DNA of 17,576 nucleotides. It comes from AV133 sp035567015. GTDB lineage: Bacteria > Verrucomicrobiota > Verrucomicrobiia > Chthoniobacterales > UBA10450. Both the position numbers and the translations under genes were made by a program. How positions within the stretch are numbered: the first letter of the stretch is position 1; every line of letters starts with the position of its first letter. The DNA lies in contig DATMPQ010000029.1 of the NCBI GenBank assembly GCA_035567015.1, positions 1 to 17,576 on the forward strand, in the 5' to 3' direction. The notes below the pieces were generated by a model. It was not told where the DNA came from. It saw only the letters and a program-made list of their open reading frames with translations, and searched no databases. Below, piece after piece: positions 6,831 through 14,669 of the stretch.

Positions 6831-8048
6831 GTGAGTCCGCTGATCTATCTCATCGCCGGCGTAATCGGCGGTGTCCTCATTGCCGCAGCAATCGTCTTGA
6901 TGCTTCGCAGACACGCGGAGCGCGTCGAGATGTTCGCGAATTCGAGACTGGTTGAAGAAGAATTGGTCAAGCGATTGGAAATAATCGATCGCGGATTGCG
7001 CGACGAATTTTCCCGCAATCGCGAGGAAGCAGGCGCGGCGGCTAAAACGCAGCGTGAAGAGTTGGGCAAATCGCTCGAGGGCGTGCGGTCGATTGTCGAT
7101 CTTCGCTTGAAGCAACTCCAAGATGATAACGCCAAGCAGATCGACAAGATGCGGGCGACGGTTGACGAAAAATTGCAAGGCACGTTGGAGAAACGTCTCG
7201 GCGAATCATTCAAGCTGGTGAGTGACCGGCTGGAGCAGGTGCACCAAGGACTTGGCGCCATGCAGCAGCTGGCGAGTGACGTTGGCGGCTTGCAAAAAGT
7301 TTTGACGAACGTGAGAACCCGCGGTGGCTGGGGCGAAGTCCAGCTTGGTTCACTACTAGAGGAAGTGCTGACGCCCGAGCAATTCGCCAAAAATGTGAAG
7401 ACGCGCGAAGAGAGCGCCGATCACGTCGAATTTGCAATCAAACTGCCCGGTGACGAAAACGGCGCTCCGGTTTGGCTGCCGATCGATGCGAAATTCCCGA
7501 CCGAAGATTATCAGCGTTTAGTGGCCGCGCAGGAAAAGGGCGACGTTGCGATGGTAGATGAAGCGATGAAAAATCTGGAGACGCAATTGAAGCGTTGTGC
7601 GAAAGACATTTGCCAAAAATACATCAATCCGCCGCGCACGACGGATTTTGCGCTGATGTTTTTGCCGACGGAGGGACTTTATGCCGAAGCGATCCGCCGC
7701 GTTGGATTGATTGAACAGGTGCAGCGCGATTGCCGAGTAATTTTTGCCGGACCAACGACGCTCGTGGCGCTGCTGAACAGTTTGCAAATTGGCTTTCGCA
7801 CGCTCGCCATCCAAAAACGATCGAGCGAAGTTTGGAATTTGCTCGCGGCCGTGAAAACAGAGTTCGGAAAATTCGGCGAAGCGTTATCGGCGGTAAAAGA
7901 CAAGCTCGATCAAGCAGCGCGGCACGTGGATAATGTGGCTGTGCGTTCGCGTGCGATTACAAAAAAGCTGCGCGACGTCGAAGAATTGCCGAGCAATCCC
8001 CAGCCGTTGCTGAAGGAATTGTTAGGCGAATCGGAGAGCGAGGAGTAG
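6831..8048 (+). CDS. rmuC: DNA recombination protein RmuC
   Basis: A 405-residue protein with RmuC architecture. A single N-terminal membrane helix lies at about 4-25 (LIYLIAGVIGGVLIAAAIVLML). A long charged coiled-coil stretch covers about 30-140. The conserved nuclease-like domain follows, with VRTRGGWGEVQLGSLLEEVL at 161-180 and the hallmark LPIDAKFPTEDYQRL at 216-230, whose Asp and Lys resemble a restriction-endonuclease-type centre. RmuC limits inversions and short-repeat recombination and has been tied to defence against foreign DNA. In a genome this rich in inverted repeats that role is notable, though the link here is inference. The start is GTG at 6831; there is no strong Shine-Dalgarno. 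It is separated from btuB by a repeat element. Confidence 0.93.
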   Translation: MSPLIYLIAGVIGGVLIAAAIVLMLRRHAERVEMFANSRLVEEELVKRLEIIDRGLRDEFSRNREEAGAAAKTQREELGKSLEGVRSIVDLRLKQLQDDNAKQIDKMRATVDEKLQGTLEKRLGESFKLVSDRLEQVHQGLGAMQQLASDVGGLQKVLTNVRTRGGWGEVQLGSLLEEVLTPEQFAKNVKTREESADHVEFAIKLPGDENGAPVWLPIDAKFPTEDYQRLVAAQEKGDVAMVDEAMKNLETQLKRCAKDICQKYINPPRTTDFALMFLPTEGLYAEAIRRVGLIEQVQRDCRVIFAGPTTLVALLNSLQIGFRTLAIQKRSSEVWNLLAAVKTEFGKFGEALSAVKDKLDQAARHVDNVAVRSRAITKKLRDVEELPSNPQPLLKELLGESESEE

Positions 8049-8106
8049 GTGGATCGAGAGCTCCGTCGCTCGATGTTACAAGTGGCGGCCGAAGGTCGCG
8101 TTAATA

Positions 8107-8130
8107 GAACGCGCAAGGGACTGCGCGTTC
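8107..8130. terminator. Hairpin between convergent rmuC and DUF885 genes
   Basis: GAACGCGCA (8107-8115) and TGCGCGTTC (8122-8130) form a perfect 9-bp stem with a 6-base loop, between two converging stop codons. No clear T-tract follows on either strand, so termination is plausible but not shown. Confidence 0.45.
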
Positions 8131-8146
8131 CACCGCGTCTGTGGAT

Positions 8147-9991
8147 CTACAGCACTTCGTTCCACTTACGCTTGTCTTTGAGCATGATCTCGCGGAGGAG
8201 ACGGATGGGTGGCATGCCATGGTTAAGAAGCTCGTTGTGGAATTTTTGGAGCGAAAAGTTTTCGCCCTCCTGCGCTTTGTAATCGTCGCGCAGTTTTAGA
8301 ATCTGCAATTTCCCGAGTGTGTAATTGAGATAGCCGGGATCGAACGTGCCGCGCATTGCTTCGGCCCGCGCTGGTTTTTCCTCGTAATAACAATTGTCCT
8401 GAAAGAATTTGGTCGCTTCATCGACCGTCATTTTTTGCGTGTGCATTTTGATCGAGACGCACAGGCGGCATAAGCGCAGCATCGCTTCATCGGCCTGAGC
8501 CATGCGATATTTGGCGGCGCGCTTGATATCGTCGACACTTGAGGTCGGGGTCGTTTTCGGGCTCGGCTTCGCTTTCGGCGTTGCGGTTGGGCGCGGACTC
8601 GCACTTGCCTTTGGCGTTGGACTCGGAGCCGGCGTGCCGCTGTATCCTTCGTCGATCATCATTTTCTCGCAGTAATGCGCCCAGCCTTCGATGAAGGCGT
8701 AGCTGCCAAAAATCTTTTCGACTTTACTCGCGGGCGACGCGTTCAAGCGCAGAAACTGCACATAATGCCCGGGATAAACTTCGTGAATCGAAATGACGTC
8801 GGCGGTGTAATAATTGAACGCGGTCAGCCATTCCTCTTTTTGTTTCTCTGGCCAGTCGCTCTCCGTTGGCGTGACATAATAATAGGCTTCGGTCGCTCTT
8901 TTTTCGAAAGGGCCCGGCGTGTCCATGGAGGCGAAAGACGTGGCGCGACGGTATTGCGGCGTTTCGGTCACACGCGCTCGTACTTCCGACGGGATCGCCA
9001 CCAGATGATGAGTGGTGACGAAATTTCGGATTTGCTCGAGGTCTTTCCCGATATCAGGAAGCAAGTTTTCCGGGGTTGGATGCTCGCTCTGAATTTGTTT
9101 GAAGACTTCTCTGGCCGATTTGCCCGGATCGATTGTTTTCGCGGCCTCCGCAAACGCTTGCTGCTCCTTCTTTAATTCTGCCACGCCAATCTCGAGAATT
9201 TTCGCCGGCGGAAGATCGACCAGTTCGGTTTCCGCGAGCAGTTGCCGATATTTTTCTTCGCCGAGCGCGAAATCGGGCGAAGCTTTCGGAAGTTTCTCGC
9301 GTTCCAGCCAGGCCGCATAATCAGCCAACGCGACCGCGGCTCTGCGATTGGAGTTTTGAAACTCGGCTCGAATTCGCTCGTCCTTTAGCTCGGCGACCGC
9401 CGCGACCAGGTTTTGCTTGAGGAAATCGGAGGAACCTTTCGCAATTTTAATCGCAAGTTCGACATACGGTTTTGGGAGCACGTCATTTAAGTTCGTTTTC
9501 GCAGCAATCACGATGTTTGGAACCTGCGACTCGATGGCGGCGATGCTGTGAACGCGGTCTTCGAGCGACGCGAAGTTTCGCTTGATGTAAACGTTTACGT
9601 CGGCGGCGCGCGCATAGGTCATGGGATTGCGTTCGAAGACCGACATCTCCTGCATTTGAAAGAGTTCCTTCTTGATCGCAGCTTGCAGGATGCGCAAATC
9701 AATCGACTGCCGTTGAGTCAGTTTGTCTGCGTCGAATTTTCTCAGCCGGTCGTCGAACCGCCGCAATCGTGAAAGCTCGGCATCAAGCGCGAGCCGGCTA
9801 TAATCGCTGATTTTGCCATCGTATTCGTGAAAGCCAAGGGCGCTACCCTGGAGCGGATGAGCAACCAGATAACCTCGGATATATTCCTCAGCCACCGCTT
9901 CATATTCGGCATCAGGGGTTTGCGCCGCGAAGTTGGCCCCGATGGGCAGGCAACTCACGAAGACCATTAGAAGGCTATGAGCGATTTTCAT
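8147..9991 (-). CDS. Exported DUF885 family putative metallopeptidase with a Pro/Thr-rich insert
   Basis: A 614-residue protein with an N-terminal signal peptide (MKIAHSLLMVFVSCLPIGANFAAQ). Cys14 in FVSC is a weak lipobox, so a lipoprotein is possible. The body matches the DUF885 family: mostly helical, with HEVYPGHY at 403-410 and EGWAHYCE at 435-442. These resemble the zinc-binding HExxxGH and downstream Glu of a gluzincin-like metallopeptidase. A low-complexity stretch rich in Pro, Thr, Ser, Lys and Ala (about 452-487) interrupts the core just after EGWAHYCE. The C-terminal half resumes with family-like helices (AMLRLCRLCVSIKMHT) and ends HGMPPIRLLREIML. The substrate is unknown. It is divergent from the processing protease gene across a 109-base spacer, suggesting shared envelope functions only by position. 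Confidence 0.85.
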   Translation of the reverse strand: MKIAHSLLMVFVSCLPIGANFAAQTPDAEYEAVAEEYIRGYLVAHPLQGSALGFHEYDGKISDYSRLALDAELSRLRRFDDRLRKFDADKLTQRQSIDLRILQAAIKKELFQMQEMSVFERNPMTYARAADVNVYIKRNFASLEDRVHSIAAIESQVPNIVIAAKTNLNDVLPKPYVELAIKIAKGSSDFLKQNLVAAVAELKDERIRAEFQNSNRRAAVALADYAAWLEREKLPKASPDFALGEEKYRQLLAETELVDLPPAKILEIGVAELKKEQQAFAEAAKTIDPGKSAREVFKQIQSEHPTPENLLPDIGKDLEQIRNFVTTHHLVAIPSEVRARVTETPQYRRATSFASMDTPGPFEKRATEAYYYVTPTESDWPEKQKEEWLTAFNYYTADVISIHEVYPGHYVQFLRLNASPASKVEKIFGSYAFIEGWAHYCEKMMIDEGYSGTPAPSPTPKASASPRPTATPKAKPSPKTTPTSSVDDIKRAAKYRMAQADEAMLRLCRLCVSIKMHTQKMTVDEATKFFQDNCYYEEKPARAEAMRGTFDPGYLNYTLGKLQILKLRDDYKAQEGENFSLQKFHNELLNHGMPPIRLLREIMLKDKRKWNEVL

Positions 9992-10100
9992 GGAAGGCTC
10001 TTGGTTTGCTTGTGCCGCGCAAGCTTATGCAGCGCTTTGGACGTTGCCAAAAATTTCCGATGAGCGATTGTCCACTCCACTTGAATTTCCGTTGATTAAT

Positions 10101-11402
10101 ATGAGACCACGCTTCGTATTCAGCACGTTTGTTTGTTTGCTGCTCGGCAGCGCTCTCCTGAATCTTCGCGCAGAAAATCCTCAGCCATCGAACGGAGAGG
10201 AGGACAACGGTTACTCACAGATTTCCATCTTCGCTAAGGCCGTCCAATTGATCCGGCAGGATTACGTCGACGGGAATAAAACGAGCTATCGCGATCTCAT
10301 CACGGCTGCGATGAAAGGCATGCTCGCCTCACTCGATCCGCACAGCCAGTTCATGGACCCGGATGATTTCCGCGACATGCAAGACGACACGCGCAGCCGT
10401 TTCAACGGCCTCGGCGTCGAAGTCTCGATGAAAAACGGTTTGCCAACCGTCGTCACTGCGATGGAGGACACGCCGGCGGCAAAAGCGGGCATTGTCTCCG
10501 GCGATCAGATTTTAAAAATAAACGGCACTTCCACGGAAAGAATGGAACTGCAGGACGCGGTCAATGTTTTGCGTGGACCGCCCGGCCGTAAAGTGACCCT
10601 CACGCTGCTGCGGCCTTCGACCAAGGAGATCAAGGAATACACGCTGGAGCGCACGGAGATAAAAGTGCAAAGCGTCAAAGGCGCCAAGCTGCTGGATGCG
10701 GAGCTGACCGGCCCATTCAAGATCGGCTACATCCGGCTCATCCAATTCAATGAGCCGACCGCCGACGAATTGTCGAAGACCCTCGACGAATTGCAGAGGC
10801 AAGGCATGCAGGCGCTCATTCTCGATCTTCGGAACAATCCCGGCGGTCTTTTGAACAGTGCGGTGGACGTCTGCGCTCAATTTCTACCGCCCAGTACCAA
10901 GGTGGTTTCAACGCAGGGTCGAGTTGAGTCTCAGCAACGTGAGTACTCGACTTCTGGGGCAGCAAAAGAGCGGCCGCATTTTCCGATGGCAGTCCTGGCC
11001 AATGAAGGCAGCGCCAGCGGCGCGGAGATTGTGTCCGGTGCGCTAAAGGATTTGCACCGCGCCATCCTCGTGGGCGAAACCACTTTCGGAAAAGGCTCTG
11101 TCCAAAACGTGATGCAGTTGCCCGACGGCTCGGCCTTGCGCTTCACCACCGCGAAGTACTACACGCCGAGCAGGCAAGTGATTCAGGGGAATGGCGTGAC
11201 CCCGAACATTCGCGTCCCCATGAGCGCAGAACAGGAACGTGCGCTCTTCGCGCTGCGCAGCGCTGAAAACATAAAGCCCGACGAGGAAAAAAACATCATC
11301 AAGACAAAAGATTCGCAGATGCTCCGGGCGATCGACGCACTTAAAGGCGTAATGATTTACGCGCAGCAAAACGTGCCCAAGCTCGACGCGGTCAAAAAAT
11401 AA
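10101..11402 (+). CDS. Carboxyl-terminal processing peptidase (S41, CtpA/Prc type)
   Basis: An exported serine protease of 433 residues that trims or degrades envelope proteins from their C-termini. A signal peptide lies at 1-24 (FVFSTFVCLLLGSALLNLRA). An N-terminal helical cap (SLDPHSQFMDPDDF at 77-90) precedes a PDZ domain at about 100-185 (FNGLGVEVSM, AGIVSGDQILKING). The S41 catalytic core has LDLRNNPGGLL at 241-251, NEGSASGAEI with nucleophile Ser306, and FGKGSVQ with general base Lys331, 25 residues later as in Prc, CtpB and D1 protease. The frame extends upstream to 9990, but those residues are unlike a signal peptide and overlap the neighbouring start. The ATG at 10101 places the signal peptide correctly. 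tsaD follows on the same strand after a repeat-filled 151-base spacer. Confidence 0.93.
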   Translation: MRPRFVFSTFVCLLLGSALLNLRAENPQPSNGEEDNGYSQISIFAKAVQLIRQDYVDGNKTSYRDLITAAMKGMLASLDPHSQFMDPDDFRDMQDDTRSRFNGLGVEVSMKNGLPTVVTAMEDTPAAKAGIVSGDQILKINGTSTERMELQDAVNVLRGPPGRKVTLTLLRPSTKEIKEYTLERTEIKVQSVKGAKLLDAELTGPFKIGYIRLIQFNEPTADELSKTLDELQRQGMQALILDLRNNPGGLLNSAVDVCAQFLPPSTKVVSTQGRVESQQREYSTSGAAKERPHFPMAVLANEGSASGAEIVSGALKDLHRAILVGETTFGKGSVQNVMQLPDGSALRFTTAKYYTPSRQVIQGNGVTPNIRVPMSAEQERALFALRSAENIKPDEEKNIIKTKDSQMLRAIDALKGVMIYAQQNVPKLDAVKK

Positions 11403-11404
11403 TT

Positions 11405-11540
11405 GGAAGACAGCCGTCCCGGCTGTAAGGGCAGACAGCCTTCCAGCCTGTCGAAATCTAGCGACGGGCAAGATGCCTAGTTTGCCGTGACAGGCGCGAC
11501 CCTGTCTTTGGTCGCAGATTTGGCAGGCGGAGCCCCTGCC
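11405..11540. repeat. Multi-hairpin repeat (GGAAGAC family), copy 2
   Basis: It begins GGAAGACAGCCGTCCCGGCT two bases after the protease stop and runs to CCCCTGCC. Several short palindromes follow each other: ACAGCC/GGCTGT, GACAGCCTTCCAGCCTGTC at about 11433-11451, ACGGGCAAG...TTTGCCGT, GACAGG...CCTGTC and GGCAGGCGGAGCCCCTGCC. The right terminus lacks the GTCTTCC end seen in copies 1 and 3. It ends 13 bases before the tsaD start and so fills the spacer. Confidence 0.8.
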
Positions 11541-11553
11541 CTACAATTCTTCT

Positions 11554-12654
11554 GTGAAGATAATTCTCGGGCTTGAAACTTCGTGTGACGAAACGGCCGT
11601 CGCGATTTTGCGTGGAGGTGAATTGCTTGCCAGCGAAATCGCTTCGCAGGTTGCGGAACACGAAAAATTCGGCGGGGTCGTGCCCGAATTGGCATCGCGC
11701 AATCATCTTGTCTACGCGCCGCGGCTGCTCGAACGCGCGACCCGCGCGGCGAAGATCGACATGGCGGACCTGGACGCTTTTGCCGCCACGAGCGGACCCG
11801 GTCTCGCAAGCTCGTTGATGATCGGCGCATCGATTGCGAAAGGGTTGGCGATTGGTCTTTGCAAACCGTACCTGGCGATCAATCACCTCGAAGCCCATTT
11901 GCTCTCGCCGTTTTTTTTGGAAGACAGGTCTCCTGACCTGTCAAGGCAGACAGCCGTCCCGGCTGTCGCGGGTCGGATTCGGCAGGCTGGAAGCCCGCCT
12001 GCCATGACAGGCGAGACGCCCGTCTTCCAAAGGCTGCAATCCGAAATCAAGCCGAACATCTCGCTGATTGTCAGTGGCGGACATACGATGTCAGTCCAAG
12101 TAGCTGGGCTGGGCGATTATCGATTGATTGGTCGCACCGTGGACGATGCTGCGGGTGAAGCGTTCGACAAAGTCGCGAAGATGCTCAGGCTCGGTTACCC
12201 CGGCGGGCCCGAGATTGAAAAAAATGCACGCAAGGGCAATGCGAGCCGGTTCGATTTGCCGCGGAGCATGCTCGACTCGGAGAATTTTAGTTTCAGCGGA
12301 TTGAAAACGGCGGTACGCTATCTACTCCCGAAGTTACGGGGGGATTTCCTGGCGGATCTTTGCGCGTCGTTTCAACAAGCAATTGTTGATGTCTTGGTGC
12401 GCAAAACGATCGCGGCGGCGAAGAGATATGATGTCGATCTGATCACGGTGAGCGGCGGTGTGAGTTGCAACGAGGAATTGCGACGACAGCTGCGCGACGC
12501 TTGCGATGGCGAAGGATTTGAATTTAAAAGCGCGGAGCCGTGGTTGTGCACCGATAACGCAGCGATGGTCGCCTTCGCTGCGTCGTTACGACTCGATACT
12601 GGGTTTGAATCGAAGGTGACGGAGGAAATCGATCCAAATCTAGCGTTGGCGTGA
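11554..12654 (+). CDS. tsaD: tRNA N6-threonylcarbamoyladenosine synthase TsaD with an in-frame repeat-encoded insert
   Basis: TsaD transfers threonylcarbamoyl to A37 of ANN-decoding tRNAs, working with TsaB, TsaC and TsaE; it is normally essential. The product has 366 residues, against about 335-345 for the family. Signatures present are GLETSCDETAVAI (6-18), the metal-binding HLEAH (His111, His115), VSGGHT (173-178), DDAAGEAFDKVAKMLRLGYPGGP (197-219), FSFSGLKT (245-252), VSGGVSCN (299-306) and CTDNAAM (Asp334). Residues about 122-159, between the HLEAH helix and the SGGHT strand, are encoded by a 110-base palindromic repeat element (11919-12028) and have no counterpart in other TsaD proteins. 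The frame stays open and downstream motifs are intact, so the gene is probably functional. The start is GTG at 11554. It converges with the polyprenyl synthase gene. Confidence 0.95.
   Translation: MKIILGLETSCDETAVAILRGGELLASEIASQVAEHEKFGGVVPELASRNHLVYAPRLLERATRAAKIDMADLDAFAATSGPGLASSLMIGASIAKGLAIGLCKPYLAINHLEAHLLSPFFLEDRSPDLSRQTAVPAVAGRIRQAGSPPAMTGETPVFQRLQSEIKPNISLIVSGGHTMSVQVAGLGDYRLIGRTVDDAAGEAFDKVAKMLRLGYPGGPEIEKNARKGNASRFDLPRSMLDSENFSFSGLKTAVRYLLPKLRGDFLADLCASFQQAIVDVLVRKTIAAAKRYDVDLITVSGGVSCNEELRRQLRDACDGEGFEFKSAEPWLCTDNAAMVAFAASLRLDTGFESKVTEEIDPNLALA
11919..12028. repeat. Multi-hairpin repeat (GGAAGAC...GTCTTCC family), copy 3, inside tsaD
   Basis: A 110-base element with terminal inverted repeat GGAAGACAGG / CCCGTCTTCC (one mismatch). 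It contains four hairpins: GACAGGTCTCCTGACCTGTC, ACAGCCGTCCCGGCTGT, GGCAGGCTGG...CCGCCTGCC, and GACAGGCGAGACGCCCGTC. It is read through in frame and contributes residues such as RQAGSPPAMTGETPV to TsaD. The other copies at 3226 and 11405 are intergenic. Confidence 0.9.
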
Positions 12655-12664
12655 TCAATCGCCA

Positions 12665-12682
12665 GCACGCGAGGGCGCGTGC
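12665..12682. terminator. Hairpin between convergent tsaD and polyprenyl synthase genes
   Basis: GCACGCG (12665-12671) pairs with CGCGTGC (12676-12682) around an AGGG loop, a perfect 7-bp GC-rich stem in the 48-base spacer between two converging stop codons. There is no T-tract; a shared terminator role is inferred from position. Confidence 0.4.
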
Positions 12683-12702
12683 GCTCCCACAGAAATCAGC
12701 GA

Positions 12703-13584
12703 TCAGTACTCGCGCTCGAGTAAATAATTGGCCAGCGCGTGCAGCGCTTCGGCTTTCGTGCCGAAGATCGACAATGCATCATGTGCTTGTTTGGTCAGTC
12801 GTTTGGCTTCGGCGCGCGATTTGTCCAAACCAATTACCGCCGGATATGTCGCCTTTTTCGCTGCGACATCCTTTCCGGCGCTCTTGCCGAGCTTCTCGGA
12901 TGTTTGCGTTACATCGAGGATATCGTCGATGACTTGGAAGGCGAGGCCAAGAGCACGACCGAACCTTGTGATCGCGGCGAGCTGTTTCGGATTTGCGTTT
13001 GCACTCATCGCCCCGAGGCGAACGGAGGTCGTCAGGATCGCGGCGGTTTTGTTTTCATGAATGTAACGCAAGCCGGCGCGCGTTGTCTCTTTTCCTTCCG
13101 CTTCCAGATCAGCTACTTGTCCGGCGATGAGCTTCTGGCTGCCGGCTGCTACAGCAACTTCACGCAATAAGGTCGACATGTTATAGCGCGAAGTTGGTTT
13201 CCACCGCGAAATAATTTCAAAGGCGATCGTCAGTAACGCGTCGCCGGCAAGGACGGCAATGCCGTCGCCGAAAACCTTGTGGCAGGTGAGACGGCCGCGG
13301 CGGAAATCGTCGTTATCCATGCTCGGCAAATCGTCGTGCACGAGCGAGTAGGTGTGGATGCATTCGAGTGCACAAGCGAGCGGAAGCGCATTGTCGATCT
13401 TTCCGCCGCAGGTTTCGGCGGCGGCAAGACAAAGAATCGGCCGCAACCGTTTTCCGCCAGCGAACAAGCTGTAGCGCATGGCCTTGTGAATAGTCGCCGG
13501 TTTCGTGCTCTCTTTCGGCAGATGCCGATCGAGTGCACGCTCGATCTTTTCTTGCCGCGACTTGAGATACGCTTTCAGGTTCAT
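12703..13584 (-). CDS. ispA: Polyprenyl (farnesyl/geranylgeranyl) diphosphate synthase
   Basis: A 293-residue all-helical trans-prenyltransferase that condenses isopentenyl diphosphate with allylic diphosphates in the cytoplasm, feeding quinone and undecaprenyl lipid synthesis. The substrate-binding GGKRLRP is at 43-49. The first Asp-rich motif is in HDDLPSMDNDDFRRGRLT (83-100; Asp84, Asp85, Asp90) and the second is DDILD (220-224). HTYSLVHDD just before the first motif is typical of bacterial FPP synthases, but chain length is not certain. The same frame runs upstream to 13926, but those codons are antisense-like noise overlapping the transporter gene. The ATG at 13584 gives the standard N-terminus. 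It lies 37 bases after the EamA stop on the same strand, so the two are probably co-transcribed. Confidence 0.9.
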   Translation of the reverse strand: MNLKAYLKSRQEKIERALDRHLPKESTKPATIHKAMRYSLFAGGKRLRPILCLAAAETCGGKIDNALPLACALECIHTYSLVHDDLPSMDNDDFRRGRLTCHKVFGDGIAVLAGDALLTIAFEIISRWKPTSRYNMSTLLREVAVAAGSQKLIAGQVADLEAEGKETTRAGLRYIHENKTAAILTTSVRLGAMSANANPKQLAAITRFGRALGLAFQVIDDILDVTQTSEKLGKSAGKDVAAKKATYPAVIGLDKSRAEAKRLTKQAHDALSIFGTKAEALHALANYLLEREY

Positions 13585-13621
13585 TCCGCTGGGCAGTGTA
13601 AAATTTGATTGCTGCGCTGTG

Positions 13622-14590
13622 CTAGAGATTTTCTGCGGACTCAACGGCGACCGTCGGTTTCGTTTGCATGGCGAGGAAGGCGCCGAGGAGCAGAATGGCG
13701 GCGCTCCAGAGTTGGGCGTGGGTGAGGCGTTCGTGAAAAATCCAGGCGGAAAGTGCCAGCGCGCCGGCGGGGCAAAGGAGTTGCAGCGTTTGCGCGAGCG
13801 CGACGCCGATTTCGCGAATCGCGACGTAATACAAAACGTGGGCGAGCGTAATGCAGCTGACGGCGGAAATGATGAGGACGACGTTAACGTGCACACCCGC
13901 GTGAAGCGGAGTGTCGATCTTTCCAAAAGCGAATGTTAAGGGCAGGAGGAGTATCGAGGTTACGAAGCTGATTAAACCAAAACTGCGAATCGAGCCGAGC
14001 TGCGCGGAAGGACGTTTGACCAAGACGCCGTACAGCGCCCAGCAAAATGTGGCGGTGAAGGCAATAATCAAGCCGGGCAATGCAATATGTCGATCTTGTC
14101 CGCTCGATTGGAACCAAATCACACCGAACGCGCCGATCAAGCCGAGAACTGTGCCAGCTTGAAATTGCCATTGACGGATCACGTAGCGTTCCTCCGGAAA
14201 AAAGGCGAGCGCGAGCAGTGCGGTGAAGATGACCGATGAGCGGGTGAAAATCGCGTAAACACCGGGGCCCATGTAGAAAAGGGCCATCACCTGCGTGATT
14301 TGGTGGACGACGTTCGGGAAGCATGGAACGAGGCATAACATCAGAGCGCGCCAATTAAGACGCGGGCCGCCACGGCCAAGCCGATAAAAGAGAAGTGGGG
14401 CAATGGCGATGCAGGCGACGGAATAGCGATAAAAATTCTGTGCCCAAGGGTCGTAGTAGCGATTCAAGTAATATTGAAAGAGCGACGGCATCGACCAGAT
14501 GGCGACCGTGGCGAAGACCGCGGCGTAGCCTTTCGAAAGATTGGTGCGGCTGCCTGGATCGATCATTTCAATTTCCGGCGATTGCTTCAT
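13622..14590 (-). CDS. EamA/DMT-superfamily transporter (10-TM permease)
   Basis: A 322-residue integral membrane protein of the drug/metabolite transporter superfamily. The hydrophobic profile supports ten helices in two EamA halves: roughly 20-160 (AAVFATVAIWSMPSLFQYYL... through FFPEERYVIRQWQFQAGTVLGLIGAFGVIW) and 180-310 (GLIIAFTATFCWALYGVLV... through PAGALALSAWIFHERLTHAQLWSAAILLLGAFLAM). The paired FFPEER and IFHERL motifs before the last helices of each half are typical. Such proteins export amino acids, nucleotides or other metabolites; this one's substrate cannot be inferred. An upstream in-frame extension to 14854 overlaps the divergent TPR gene and is rejected; the ATG at 14590 is used (MKQSPEIEMIDPG). 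It is first in a probable two-gene unit with the polyprenyl synthase. Confidence 0.88.
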   Translation of the reverse strand: MKQSPEIEMIDPGSRTNLSKGYAAVFATVAIWSMPSLFQYYLNRYYDPWAQNFYRYSVACIAIAPLLFYRLGRGGPRLNWRALMLCLVPCFPNVVHQITQVMALFYMGPGVYAIFTRSSVIFTALLALAFFPEERYVIRQWQFQAGTVLGLIGAFGVIWFQSSGQDRHIALPGLIIAFTATFCWALYGVLVKRPSAQLGSIRSFGLISFVTSILLLPLTFAFGKIDTPLHAGVHVNVVLIISAVSCITLAHVLYYVAIREIGVALAQTLQLLCPAGALALSAWIFHERLTHAQLWSAAILLLGAFLAMQTKPTVAVESAENL

Positions 14591-14606
14591 CGTTTGGTGG
14601 CTGATT

Positions 14607-14634
14607 TTGGCGCGTGAATTTCCTCGCTTATAAA
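14607..14634 (+). promoter_or_regulatory. Candidate sigma70 promoter for the TPR gene
   Basis: TTGGCG (14607-14612) and TATAAA (14629-14634) are separated by 16 bases, about 36 bases upstream of the ATG in the 79-base divergent spacer. The leader would be about 30 bases and includes the strong Shine-Dalgarno GGAGG. Position and match are good, but no expression data exist. Confidence 0.5.
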
Positions 14635-14669
14635 CGATTAATCGCTCAAAAAGTAGTTTCGGAGGAAAA

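Noticed and set aside
9990..10100. 37-codon upstream extension of the processing protease
   Set aside because: It lacks signal-peptide character and overlaps the divergent DUF885 start; the ATG at 10101 gives a proper signal peptide.
11919..12028. tsaD as a pseudogene because of the repeat insertion
   Set aside because: The frame is open throughout and every catalytic and metal-binding motif remains, so an intact gene with an insert is the better reading.
13585..13926. 114-codon upstream extension of the polyprenyl synthase
   Set aside because: It overlaps the EamA coding region in another frame and shows Ser/Pro-rich noise; the family N-terminus begins at 13584.
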